Assembly (NCBI GenBank): GCA_903866255.1
Contig: CAIPMW010000030.1
Coordinates: 1-52,354, forward strand
Direction: 5' to 3'
DNA length: 52,354 nt
Origin: an uncultured Chlorobiaceae bacterium
GTDB taxonomy: Bacteria > Bacteroidota > Chlorobiia > Chlorobiales > Chlorobiaceae
In this document: positions 45,342 through 52,354 of the stretch, piece after piece
Layout: every line of letters begins with the position of its first letter
Position numbering within the stretch: position 1 is the first letter of the stretch
The notes under the pieces: generated by a model
Databases searched by the model: none
Told to the model about the DNA's origin: nothing
The model's input: the letters and a program-made list of their open reading frames with translations, nothing else
Position numbers and translations under genes: made by a program

Positions 45342-46098
45342 TTGCCAGAAGCTCGGGGCTGGTGTGCAGCCCCTCTCCTATCAGCACGGCATCAAACGAT
45401 GCCTGCTCGATGAGGGCAATATCAGCAGCCGTTTTCATGCCGCTTTCTGCAACTGCCACAACCCCCTCAGGGATGAAGGGACGAAGTGCAGCCGATGCAT
45501 GAAGATCGACCGAAAAATCTTTCAAATTGCGGTTGTTGACCCCGATTATCGAAGCTCCTTGTGCAATGGCAATCTCAAGCTCCTCCCGGTCGTGCACCTC
45601 TACCAGCACATGCAGATCAAGTGATGCTGCAACCTTCAGATAATCTCCAAGCTGCACGGGCTCAAGCGCCGCCACAATCAGCAGAATAGCATCCGCGCCA
45701 ATCAGGCGTGACTCAACTATCTGTAACTCATCGATAATAAAGTCCTTGCGCAGAACAGGAAGAGAAAATGATTGGCTCACCTGTTGCAGATAATCGATAG
45801 AGCCCTGAAAAAAGAGGCGATCGGTAAGCACCGAGAGTGCCGAAGCGCCAAGTGCCGCATAACCACTGGCCATCGCAAGAGGATTGAAATCCTTGACAAT
45901 GATACCTCGCGAAGGAGATGCTTTTTTAATCTCGGCAATAAGTCGCAACCCTCCCCCTGTGCGCAGGAGAGCGTGCCTGAAATCACGGGTACCCCCCAGA
46001 GAACCCTGCAAGCCGTCATAACGGTGTACCGGATTCTCTTTCTTAAGCTCCGCCACTTCACGCTTTTTCTCCACCAAAATCCTGTCGAGATAGCTCAT
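45328..46098 (-). CDS. trpC: indole-3-glycerol phosphate synthase
   Basis: 256 aa. Motifs are [16 protein letters not shown], the catalytic [26 protein letters not shown], and [10 protein letters not shown]. It closes the indole ring in tryptophan synthesis. It starts 7 bp after the half-length carB gene and overlaps rpe at its 3' end. Confidence 0.97.
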   Translation of the reverse strand: MSYLDRILVEKKREVAELKKENPVHRYDGLQGSLGGTRDFRHALLRTGGGLRLIAEIKKASPSRGIIVKDFNPLAMASGYAALGASALSVLTDRLFFQGSIDYLQQVSQSFSLPVLRKDFIIDELQIVESRLIGADAILLIVAALEPVQLGDYLKVAASLDLHVLVEVHDREELEIAIAQGASIIGVNNRNLKDFSVDLHASAALRPFIPEGVVAVAESGMKTAADIALIEQASFDAVLIGEGLHTSPELLAITWS

Positions 46099-46104
46099 GG
46101 CAGG

Positions 46105-47583
46105 TCAGTCGGCAGCAGCAAGTTCACGAAGCTCATCTTCAAGCTCAACAATCTGGAGGATATTGTCAAGAAACCAGGGATCAATGCCGGTTGACTGATG
46201 CACCTCATCAATGGTTGCTCCTGCCTGGAAGGCATAACGGAGATAAAAGATTCGGTCAGCTTTCGGTATTTTGATTTTTTCGAGAATATCCTCTTTGGCA
46301 AACTTTTTCTGCTGCTGGGTCATATCAAGCACATTCATAATATCCTTGCCGTCAGAACCTAACCCTGCGCGCCCTATCTCAAGGCCACGAAGCGACTTTT
46401 GCAACGCCTCCCTGAAGTTGCGACCAAAGGCCATCACCTCGCCAACCGATTTCATCTGAACGCCAAGACGGGCATCAACATTTTTGAACTTCTCGAAATC
46501 CCAACGAGGAATCTTGACAACACAATAGTCTATTGTGGGCTCAAAACTGGCCGGAGTGGTTTTTGTAATGTCATTGAGAATCTCATCAAGCCGGTAGCCA
46601 ACAGCAAGCTTTGCCGCCACCTTGGCAATCGGAAAACCGGTTGCCTTTGAAGCAAGCGCTGAACTGCGCGATACACGGGGATTCATCTCAATCACCACAA
46701 TACGACCATCAACCGGATTGATGGCAAACTGGATATTGCTGCCACCGGTCTCAACCCCGATTTCACGAATAATTCTGATCGAAGCATCCCGAAGCTCCTG
46801 ATACTGGCGGTCAGTGAGCGTCTGGGCAGGAGCCACAGTAATACTGTCGCCAGTATGTACCCCCATGGGATCAACATTTTCAATAGAGCAGACAATAATG
46901 ACGTTATCAGCCAGATCACGGATAACCTCAAGTTCATACTCCTTCCAGCCAATCAGACACTCCTCAACAAGTACTTCACTGATGGGGCTCTCTGTAAGCC
47001 CTCTCCGAACCGCTTCATAGTAGTCGGCTTTGGTCTGGGCAAAACCACCTCCCGTGCCACCCAGCGTAAAGGAGGGGCGAATCACAATCGGCAGACCAAT
47101 CTCTTCCAGCGCCTCTTTCGCCTCTTTTTCATTGCGGACAAAAAAACCTTTGGCCATATCAAGACCGATTTTCTTCATCGCATCGCTGAAAAACTCACGA
47201 TTTTCAGCTTTTCTGATGGCCCGAAGTTTTGCGCCGATCAGCTCGACACCATTGCGCTCAAGAATGCCCGACTCGGCAAGAGCGACTGCGATATTGAGGG
47301 CAGTCTGACCACCCATAGTGGGCAACAGTGCATCAGGTTTTTCCCGTTCGATAATTTTCTGAACATACTCCGGAGTAATTGGCTCAATATAGGTTGCATC
47401 GGCAAACTCTATATCGGTCATGATGGTTGCAGGATTGCTGTTCACCAGCACCACGCGGTAACCATCCTCCTTCAGTGCACGGCACGCCTGGGTGCCGGAG
47501 TAATCAAATTCACAGGCCTGACCGATAACGATAGGACCTGCTCCAATCACTAAAATCGACTTGATATCTTCCCGTTTCGGCAC
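46105..47583 (-). CDS. carB: carbamoyl-phosphate synthase large subunit, N-terminal half only
   Basis: 492 aa against about 1070 for a full large subunit. It contains the first ATP-grasp unit: [74 protein letters not shown], and the start of the oligomerisation region ([17 protein letters not shown]). This half phosphorylates bicarbonate. The second half (carbamate kinase and allosteric part) is not beside it; trpC comes next. A split carB is known in other bacteria and archaea, so this is probably a native split. Confidence 0.95.
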   Translation of the reverse strand: MPKREDIKSILVIGAGPIVIGQACEFDYSGTQACRALKEDGYRVVLVNSNPATIMTDIEFADATYIEPITPEYVQKIIEREKPDALLPTMGGQTALNIAVALAESGILERNGVELIGAKLRAIRKAENREFFSDAMKKIGLDMAKGFFVRNEKEAKEALEEIGLPIVIRPSFTLGGTGGGFAQTKADYYEAVRRGLTESPISEVLVEECLIGWKEYELEVIRDLADNVIIVCSIENVDPMGVHTGDSITVAPAQTLTDRQYQELRDASIRIIREIGVETGGSNIQFAINPVDGRIVVIEMNPRVSRSSALASKATGFPIAKVAAKLAVGYRLDEILNDITKTTPASFEPTIDYCVVKIPRWDFEKFKNVDARLGVQMKSVGEVMAFGRNFREALQKSLRGLEIGRAGLGSDGKDIMNVLDMTQQQKKFAKEDILEKIKIPKADRIFYLRYAFQAGATIDEVHQSTGIDPWFLDNILQIVELEDELRELAAAD

Positions 47584-47674
47584 GTTTTTTCCGGGTTTAA
47601 TACTTGGTGAGCTTTAAAAAAGGGTAATGTACAAAATAAGTCAAAGAGTTTTGCGCCACTTCACTCTCGGCAAG

Positions 47675-48106
47675 CTACTCTACAACACGGATCGGTTCCT
47701 GGTGAAATCCCCCCGAATGACGTCGAAGCCAGGCTGTCACCTCTTTGGGTTGGCCGTTCATCAGCGAAATAATCAGCAACGTATGGCCAGCATGGGCAAA
47801 ATCAACATCATGGAGAGAAGGAATTGCCGGGGTGTTGATATGAGAATGGTACGATCCCAAAATACGATATCCATGCCTTGCCGCTTCCCGCTCTACATCA
47901 TGATACTCCTGATGCGCAATCTCAAACCCCTGCTCCCTGCCGAAATATAGACAGTTTTTGCATGGAGCAATCTCATAAACAATATTCTCAATATTGCCTC
48001 GATGGTCACTCTCCTGCGTTCCAACAAGCAACCCACAGCACTCATAGGGCAACTCACGAAATGCCTGTTCCTGGATAATCTCGAATTTACGTCTGGGTAG
48101 TTTCAT
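47675..48106 (-). CDS. JAMM/Mov34-type metallopeptidase (M67)
   Basis: 143 aa. It has a JAMM/MPN+ arrangement: an early Glu in YECCGLLVG and SYHSHINTPAIPSLHDVDFA (HxH then SxxD), all zinc-site positions present. Bacterial members process sulfur-carrier proteins or small ubiquitin-like tails, for example in cysteine synthesis; no such carrier gene is visible here. It begins one base after the purD stop. Confidence 0.88.
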   Translation of the reverse strand: MKLPRRKFEIIQEQAFRELPYECCGLLVGTQESDHRGNIENIVYEIAPCKNCLYFGREQGFEIAHQEYHDVEREAARHGYRILGSYHSHINTPAIPSLHDVDFAHAGHTLLIISLMNGQPKEVTAWLRRHSGGFHQEPIRVVE

Positions 48107-48107
48107 A

Positions 48108-49388
48108 TTACAGCCCCTTCGCTCCTATGTCTTTACGATAATATGCGCCCTCAAAGCTGATCTTTTCAACAACTTGATAGGCGCGTTCCATGCTCTTGCG
48201 AAGAGTATCGCCAAGCGCAGTGACCGAAAAAACCCTTCCGCCAGTAGTCACAGGCACTCCATCCTTGATGGCCGTTCCCGCATGAAACAGATAACAATCT
48301 TCCATTGAAGAAACATCAGGAGAGATGGTAATTGGCTTGCCAATGTCATAGTGGTCTGGATAACCAGACGAAGCAATCACAACCGTCGCTGCCGACTTCT
48401 CATGCATCTCAAAGGGCACCTCTTCCAGTGCACCCTCGACGCTTGCCTGAAGAGCTGCAATAAAGTCACTTTTCAGAAGAGGAAGCACCACCTGGGTCTC
48501 GGGATCGCCAAGACGCGCATTGTATTCAACAACCGAGGGCGCTCCGTTGTCGATCATCAACCCTACATACAGAAAACCGGTGTAAGGAGAACCCTCTCGA
48601 GCCATTCCCTTCAAGGTCGGCAGGATAATCTGCTCCTCAACCTTCCGCATCACCGCCGGAGTAACCAGTGAAGCCGGAGCGTAGGCTCCCATACCTCCCG
48701 TATTTTTACCAGTATCGCCATCGCTAATCCGCTTGTGATCCTGGGCTGGCAAAAAAAGACGGTACTTGACACCATCGGTCAATACAAACACACTCGCCTC
48801 CTGACCATCTAAAAAATCCTCAATAACCACCTCATCGCCTGCGTCGCCAAAAATACGATCTTCAAAGATATCAGCGACCGCCCTCAGCGCCTCCTCCCTG
48901 TTCCGGGAAATGAAAACACCCTTCCCCGCACATAAGCCGCTTGCTTTGATCACCTGCGGATATGGGGTCTGCGACTGCCCAAGATAGGTATTGGCATCCG
49001 TCGCATCCCGAAAAACATGGTAAGCTGCCGTCGGAATGCCATGTCGCTCCATGAACTCTTTGGAAAAGACCTTGCTCGACTCAAGACGAGCGGCTGCTCG
49101 GGTAGGTCCAACTATTTTTTGACCTGCGCTGCGAAACAGATCCACTATACCAAGTTCGAGCGGCTGCTCTGAGCCAACAATTGTCAGCTCAACGGCGTTC
49201 TGGCGGACAAACTCAAGCAGGTCGTCTATCGCTGTAGCTTTCAGTGCTACATTGTGGACCTTGCCTCCCATCAGCTCAGTCCCTCCGTTCCCCGGCGCAA
49301 CAAAAACCGCTGTCACCCTGTTACTCTGTGCAGCAGCCCAACAGAGAGCATGTTCGCGAGCGCCGCCCCCTATAATCAAAACATTCAT
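48108..49388 (-). CDS. purD: phosphoribosylamine-glycine ligase
   Basis: 426 aa. ATP-grasp enzyme joining glycine to phosphoribosylamine in purine synthesis. Landmarks are MNVLIIGGGAREHALCWA, VGPTRAAARLESSKVFSKEFM, VIKASGLCAGKGVF, ASVFVLTDG, and EYNARLGDPETQVVLPLL. It is the first gene of a pair with the JAMM peptidase gene. Confidence 0.98.
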   Translation of the reverse strand: MNVLIIGGGAREHALCWAAAQSNRVTAVFVAPGNGGTELMGGKVHNVALKATAIDDLLEFVRQNAVELTIVGSEQPLELGIVDLFRSAGQKIVGPTRAAARLESSKVFSKEFMERHGIPTAAYHVFRDATDANTYLGQSQTPYPQVIKASGLCAGKGVFISRNREEALRAVADIFEDRIFGDAGDEVVIEDFLDGQEASVFVLTDGVKYRLFLPAQDHKRISDGDTGKNTGGMGAYAPASLVTPAVMRKVEEQIILPTLKGMAREGSPYTGFLYVGLMIDNGAPSVVEYNARLGDPETQVVLPLLKSDFIAALQASVEGALEEVPFEMHEKSAATVVIASSGYPDHYDIGKPITISPDVSSMEDCYLFHAGTAIKDGVPVTTGGRVFSVTALGDTLRKSMERAYQVVEKISFEGAYYRKDIGAKGL

Positions 49389-49541
49389 GGCTTTTAGCGT
49401 CGAGTTGATTCTATTCCCGTATGTGGTTTATCAACGTGGTTTATTAAATTGCACCCAAGATTTTTATAATGCGGCGAGCATAAAATAAACAATTTTAAAA
49501 TTTATTCTTGTGCTCTCACCATACCTGATTGCCAATTATTC

Positions 49542-50168
49542 ATGACCGAAATGCCACTCTCTCCAGTGATTTCCCGTTATATCCTCCCTGTCGTGCTGAA
49601 GCTGCTCTATGCAAGCCTCCGAATATCGATCGCTCCACCGAGCCAGGAGATGAAATTTCATGATACTGGAGCCATTTTCGCCTTCTGGCACGGAAAGATG
49701 GTTATTGGCTGGCTGCTTGCCCGCGCCCTTTTTCCCGACAGAAAACTGGATGCAGTTGTCAGTTTATCCAAAGATGGTCAAGCGCTGGCTGAGACTCTCG
49801 AACAGTGTGGTTTTTCCCTGATTCGTGGCTCCAGTTCAAAGGGGGGCGACACCGTAAAAGATGCCATGCTGGAGGTGCTGCAACACAATGGTATTGTCGT
49901 CCTTACGCCCGATGGACCAAGAGGCCCGATCAAGCAGTTCAAATTCGGCACCTTGCGTCTTGCCTCAGGTAACCACTTTCCGCTACTCTTTGCTGAAATA
50001 TGCTACAGCAGCAGATGGAGACTCAGGAGTTGGGATCAATTTGAAATTCCAAAACCATTCAGCAAAGCCACCGTCACCCTTCACCGTCTTGAGCTGCCAA
50101 CATTCCACAGTGAAGAGGAGCTTCGATCCTGTACAATGACCATCTCAGAACGACTCAGCCATGCGTAG
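49542..50168 (+). CDS. DUF374 family acyltransferase-like protein
   Basis: 208 aa of the DUF374/lysophospholipid acyltransferase type: FAFWHGKMVIGWLL, VSLSKDGQALAETLEQCGF, RGSSSKGGDTVKDAML and LTPDGPRGPIKQFKFGTLRLA. An N-terminal hydrophobic stretch associates it with the inner membrane. It probably acylates lipid A or a related lipid, as suggested by the overlapping lpxK gene downstream. The exact acceptor is unknown. Confidence 0.92.
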   Translation: MTEMPLSPVISRYILPVVLKLLYASLRISIAPPSQEMKFHDTGAIFAFWHGKMVIGWLLARALFPDRKLDAVVSLSKDGQALAETLEQCGFSLIRGSSSKGGDTVKDAMLEVLQHNGIVVLTPDGPRGPIKQFKFGTLRLASGNHFPLLFAEICYSSRWRLRSWDQFEIPKPFSKATVTLHRLELPTFHSEEELRSCTMTISERLSHA

Positions 50169-51249
50169 TAATCCTTTCTCCATACTTCTGCGACCTTTTA
50201 CCCTGATTTACTCCAGTGTTGTACAGCTTCGCAATATGCTGTTTCATCTGAGACTTTTCAGAGCATGGAAATCACCGATTCCTGTTGTCTCCATCGGCAA
50301 TCTATCGGCGGGGGGCACCGGAAAAACCCCGCTTGTTGACTGGGTCGTCAAGTACTATCTCTCAATAGGGTGCAAGCCCGCCATTGTTTCGAGAGGATAC
50401 CTTCGTGAGTCGAAGGGGGTGCAACTTGTCTCTGACGGACAAAAAATCCTGCTCAGCAGCAGAGAATCGGGCGACGAGACCGCAATGCTTGCATGGAACA
50501 ATCCCGACGCTATTGTGGTGGTCGCCAACAAGAGAAAAAAGGCGGTCATGGAGATTGCCAGACGCTTTACCCAAAGAGGACCATCGGTCATCATCCTCGA
50601 CGACGCATTCCAGCATCGCCAGATTGACCGGGCACTCAATATCGCCATTATCAATGCCGCTGAACCTTTTGCGAAAGCCAAAATGTTGCCGGAGGGGCGA
50701 TTGAGGGAACCACTGAAAAATCTCTCCCGCGCAGATCTCATTCTGCTCAACAAAATCACCGACAGAGAGCAGGCCAACGTCATCATCAAAGAGCTGGAAA
50801 AAACGGGTCGCCCCATCGTTCAGGCTCGCCTGAAAAATGGAGAACTGGTCTGTTTTTCAGGCGAATTCCAAACCGCAGATGAGGCTGTCCTTCAAAAAAA
50901 TCCCAACGTTCTCGCCTTTGCAGGCATAGCCTCCCCTGAAAGCTTTCTCGACAGCCTCTCCAAAGAGGGAATTAACGTAGCCGCACACCGTTTTTTCAAG
51001 GATCACGAGCCTTACAGCGCAAAAAAACTGCACGCAGTGCGCAGGGAAGCCGAAAAAAATGGGCTCAGCATTGTAACAACCGAAAAAGATTACTTCCGTA
51101 TGCTCGGGCAACCTGAACTGATCCGCATTATCACCACAAGACCCTGCTATTATCTCAAAATTGAACCCGATATTTTTGAAGGCGAAGCAACACTGAAATC
51201 AATGCTTCAGGCCGTTGTGGGAAAACAGGAGCAGTTCCCGCTCTCATAA
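50161..51249 (+). CDS. lpxK: tetraacyldisaccharide 4'-kinase
   Basis: 362 aa. It phosphorylates the 4' position of the lipid A precursor at the inner membrane. P-loop SIGNLSAGGTGKTPLVDW near residue 45, then SRGYLRESKGVQLVSDG, VVVANKRKKA, and IILDDAFQHRQIDR, all typical of LpxK. An N-terminal hydrophobic segment is present. It overlaps the DUF374 gene by 8 bp and with it forms a lipid A unit. Confidence 0.97.
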   Translation: MRSNPFSILLRPFTLIYSSVVQLRNMLFHLRLFRAWKSPIPVVSIGNLSAGGTGKTPLVDWVVKYYLSIGCKPAIVSRGYLRESKGVQLVSDGQKILLSSRESGDETAMLAWNNPDAIVVVANKRKKAVMEIARRFTQRGPSVIILDDAFQHRQIDRALNIAIINAAEPFAKAKMLPEGRLREPLKNLSRADLILLNKITDREQANVIIKELEKTGRPIVQARLKNGELVCFSGEFQTADEAVLQKNPNVLAFAGIASPESFLDSLSKEGINVAAHRFFKDHEPYSAKKLHAVRREAEKNGLSIVTTEKDYFRMLGQPELIRIITTRPCYYLKIEPDIFEGEATLKSMLQAVVGKQEQFPLS

Positions 51250-51256
51250 GGCAGCT

Positions 51257-51799
51257 CTACTCTTTCACGATTGTCGAAATTGACTTGAACCGCTCCCCTT
51301 CGGCCACACGCAACAGCTCAAAAAGAGCCATCTCAGTGCTGGTCAGGGAGGCACCTGCCTTTTCAATACATCGAATCCCAAGTCGTTTGTTCTCTTTCGT
51401 TCTTGATGAAACTGCGTCTGTGACCAGATGAACATTGTAGCCAAACTCAAGGAGTTCAACAGAGGTCTGGTAGACACAGACATGAGCCTCAATGCCAACA
51501 ACCAGAATATCGTTACGGTTGAATGAGCGGAGCTGGCGCATAAACTCAGGAACGCCACAACAACTGAATGTTTTTTTCTCTACCGGAATATTGCCAGGCA
51601 AGAGTTCCATCAGAGAAGCAAGTGTGTAGCCAAGTCCTTTTGGGTACTGCTCGGTCACCAGCACCGGCACATCCAGAATGGTGCAGGAACGGAGCAACTT
51701 GCTTATATTTTTGCTCAAGGCTTCTGGCTGAAAAACACTCTCTGCCAACCTGCCCTGCACATCAATGAGCAGCAGCAGTGTCTCATCGGGAGTCATCAT
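51257..51799 (-). CDS. isochorismatase-family hydrolase
   Basis: 180 aa from ATG 51799. Landmarks are LLLIDVQGRLAESVF (catalytic Asp), PVLVTEQYPKGLGYT with the Lys region, and the Cys in VVGIEAHVCVYQTSVELLE, followed by VTDAVSSR. The family hydrolyses small amides or vinyl ethers (YcaC-like). The substrate is not evident. Convergent with lpxK. Confidence 0.9.
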   Translation of the reverse strand: MMTPDETLLLLIDVQGRLAESVFQPEALSKNISKLLRSCTILDVPVLVTEQYPKGLGYTLASLMELLPGNIPVEKKTFSCCGVPEFMRQLRSFNRNDILVVGIEAHVCVYQTSVELLEFGYNVHLVTDAVSSRTKENKRLGIRCIEKAGASLTSTEMALFELLRVAEGERFKSISTIVKE

Positions 51800-51924
51800 A
51801 ATGGTAATACTGGATGAAAAAATACAAGAGATACTTGCAAACCATCCTGTTACAGTAAAAAAACACATGATCGCAAGAGTCGTAATACATCATTAAAGGT
51901 AATGATATAAAAAACTATAGTTCT

Positions 51925-52236
51925 ATGAAAAAAATTGCCATTATTCTCTCAGGATGCGGCTTTTTGGACGGTACCGAGAACCATGAAGCCGTTTTGACGC
52001 TGCTTGCTCTCGAACGGTCTGACGCTGAAGCGGTATGCTTTGCACCAAATATCATGCAGCATCATGTTGTCAATCACCTTACCGGCACAGTGGCGGAGGA
52101 TGAATCCCGCAACGTCCTGGTTGAATCTGCACGAATTGTTCGGGGTGCCATTGCCAATCTGCGTACCATTGAGGTTAATGGACTGGATGCCCTTATCCCT
52201 ATAACGTCACTTGTAAAAAGAATATTTTGTAGTTAA
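51925..52236 (+). pseudogene. elbB: truncated elbB (isoprenoid/glyoxalase-like) gene
   Basis: 103 codons. The start matches ElbB/GATase1-type proteins: MKKIAIILSGCGFLDGTENH, EAVLTLLALERSDAEAVCFA, HHVVNHLTGTV, SRNVLVESARIVRGAI and VNGLDALI. Where the family continues with a PGGFGxAKN motif, this one reads PITSLVKRIFCS and stops. Homology breaks at about 52198, so the C-terminal half is lost and foreign-looking sequence begins there. Confidence 0.8.
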
Positions 52237-52251
52237 CAGTCGCGTTTGCTA

Positions 52252-52276
52252 TTATTACAAGAAAATCTTGTAATAA
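52252..52276. other. perfect palindrome before a new gene
   Basis: Arms TTATTACAAGA (52252-52262) and TCTTGTAATAA (52266-52276) with a 3-nt centre. It lies just before the AAAGGAGG site of the gene starting at 52289 and may be an operator for it or part of a mobile element end. Confidence 0.6.
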
Positions 52277-52288
52277 AGGAGGCTGACT

Positions 52289-52354
52289 ATGCTACCGACT
52301 ATTAGACATGATGAATACCTTTATCCAGTTCCAAAATTTGATCTTGGCCACAAA
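52289..52354 (+). CDS. start of an unidentified gene, cut by window edge
   Basis: ATG 52289, with a strong AAAGGAGG (52275-52282) 6 nt upstream, opens a 22-codon frame (MLPTIRHDEYLYPVPKFDLG and on) that runs off the window. It belongs to the sequence that replaces the end of elbB, so it is probably part of an inserted element. I do not recognise it. Confidence 0.5.
   Translation, partial: MLPTIRHDEYLYPVPKFDLGHK

Overview
The window looks like chromosomal DNA from a green sulfur bacterium (phylum Chlorobiota, Chlorobium/Pelodictyon group). This is inferred from gene content: glutamate-1-semialdehyde aminotransferase for chlorophyll and haem precursors, an atpD-atpC pair standing apart from other ATP synthase genes, a GTP-type PEP carboxykinase, a carbamoyl-phosphate synthase large subunit present only as its N-terminal half, a half-length ClpB, and lipid A/KDO genes of a Gram-negative. 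The species cannot be fixed from the sequence alone. Most of the window is densely packed housekeeping genes. Accessory or decaying patches lie at both ends and at about 26-29 kb, 36-38 kb and 40-41 kb.

Region by region. 0-4.5 kb: a minus-strand type I restriction-modification operon, hsdM - small repeat ORF - hsdS - two unknown genes (the second DUF1828-like), all overlapping or nearly so; no hsdR is in view. The small ORF consists mainly of four palindromes spaced exactly 39 bp (13 codons) apart, and hsdS carries a G9 tract. 4.5-9.7 kb: DUF2442, an OstA/LptA-like protein, FmdB zinc ribbon, recO, hemL, and a DUF190-crcB-small membrane protein group. 9.8-14.7 kb: ruvX, a RelE-type toxin-antitoxin pair, then pyrE-tyrA-nadK and a long conserved-looking unknown. 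14.7-20 kb: kdsA with a KdsC-like protein lacking its catalytic aspartate, half-length clpB, nagZ, sixA. 19-23.4 kb: lysC-purM-plsY-gpsA on the minus strand. 23.6-28.7 kb: NlpC/P60 lipoprotein, prmA-ppx, an AAA/DUF4143 ATPase flanked by a short duplicated sequence, and a THUMP-like methyltransferase. 28.7-31.3 kb: a Fic remnant, an exported small protein, clpS and an LD-carboxypeptidase. 31.4-36.2 kb: atpDC, tRNA-Thr(CGT), a TlpA-like thioredoxin, pckG, dodecin. 36.3-41.2 kb: a SWIM protein beside a collapsed SNF2 helicase, a YaaH-type carboxylate transporter, an MFS exporter, a UPF0149/SEC-C protein with an apparent frameshift, and a barrel-like remnant. 41.3-52.3 kb: M23 peptidase, DUF2795, an Omp85/BamA-type protein with a G10 tract, rpe, trpC, the split carB, a JAMM peptidase, purD, a DUF374 acyltransferase, lpxK, an isochorismatase-like hydrolase, and an elbB cut off by foreign-looking sequence at the right edge.

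Functionally the window combines nucleotide synthesis (pyrE, purM, purD, carB half), amino-acid synthesis (tyrA, lysC, trpC), envelope building (kdsA, lpxK, DUF374, OstA, BamA-like, M23, NlpC, LdcA, NagZ), phospholipid precursors (gpsA, plsY) and central carbon flow (pckG, rpe, YaaH). The most unusual signals are the 39-bp palindrome array inside the restriction operon, the two in-frame poly-G tracts (hsdS and the Omp85 gene) that look able to switch by slippage, the KdsC homologue lacking catalytic residues, and several gene remnants.
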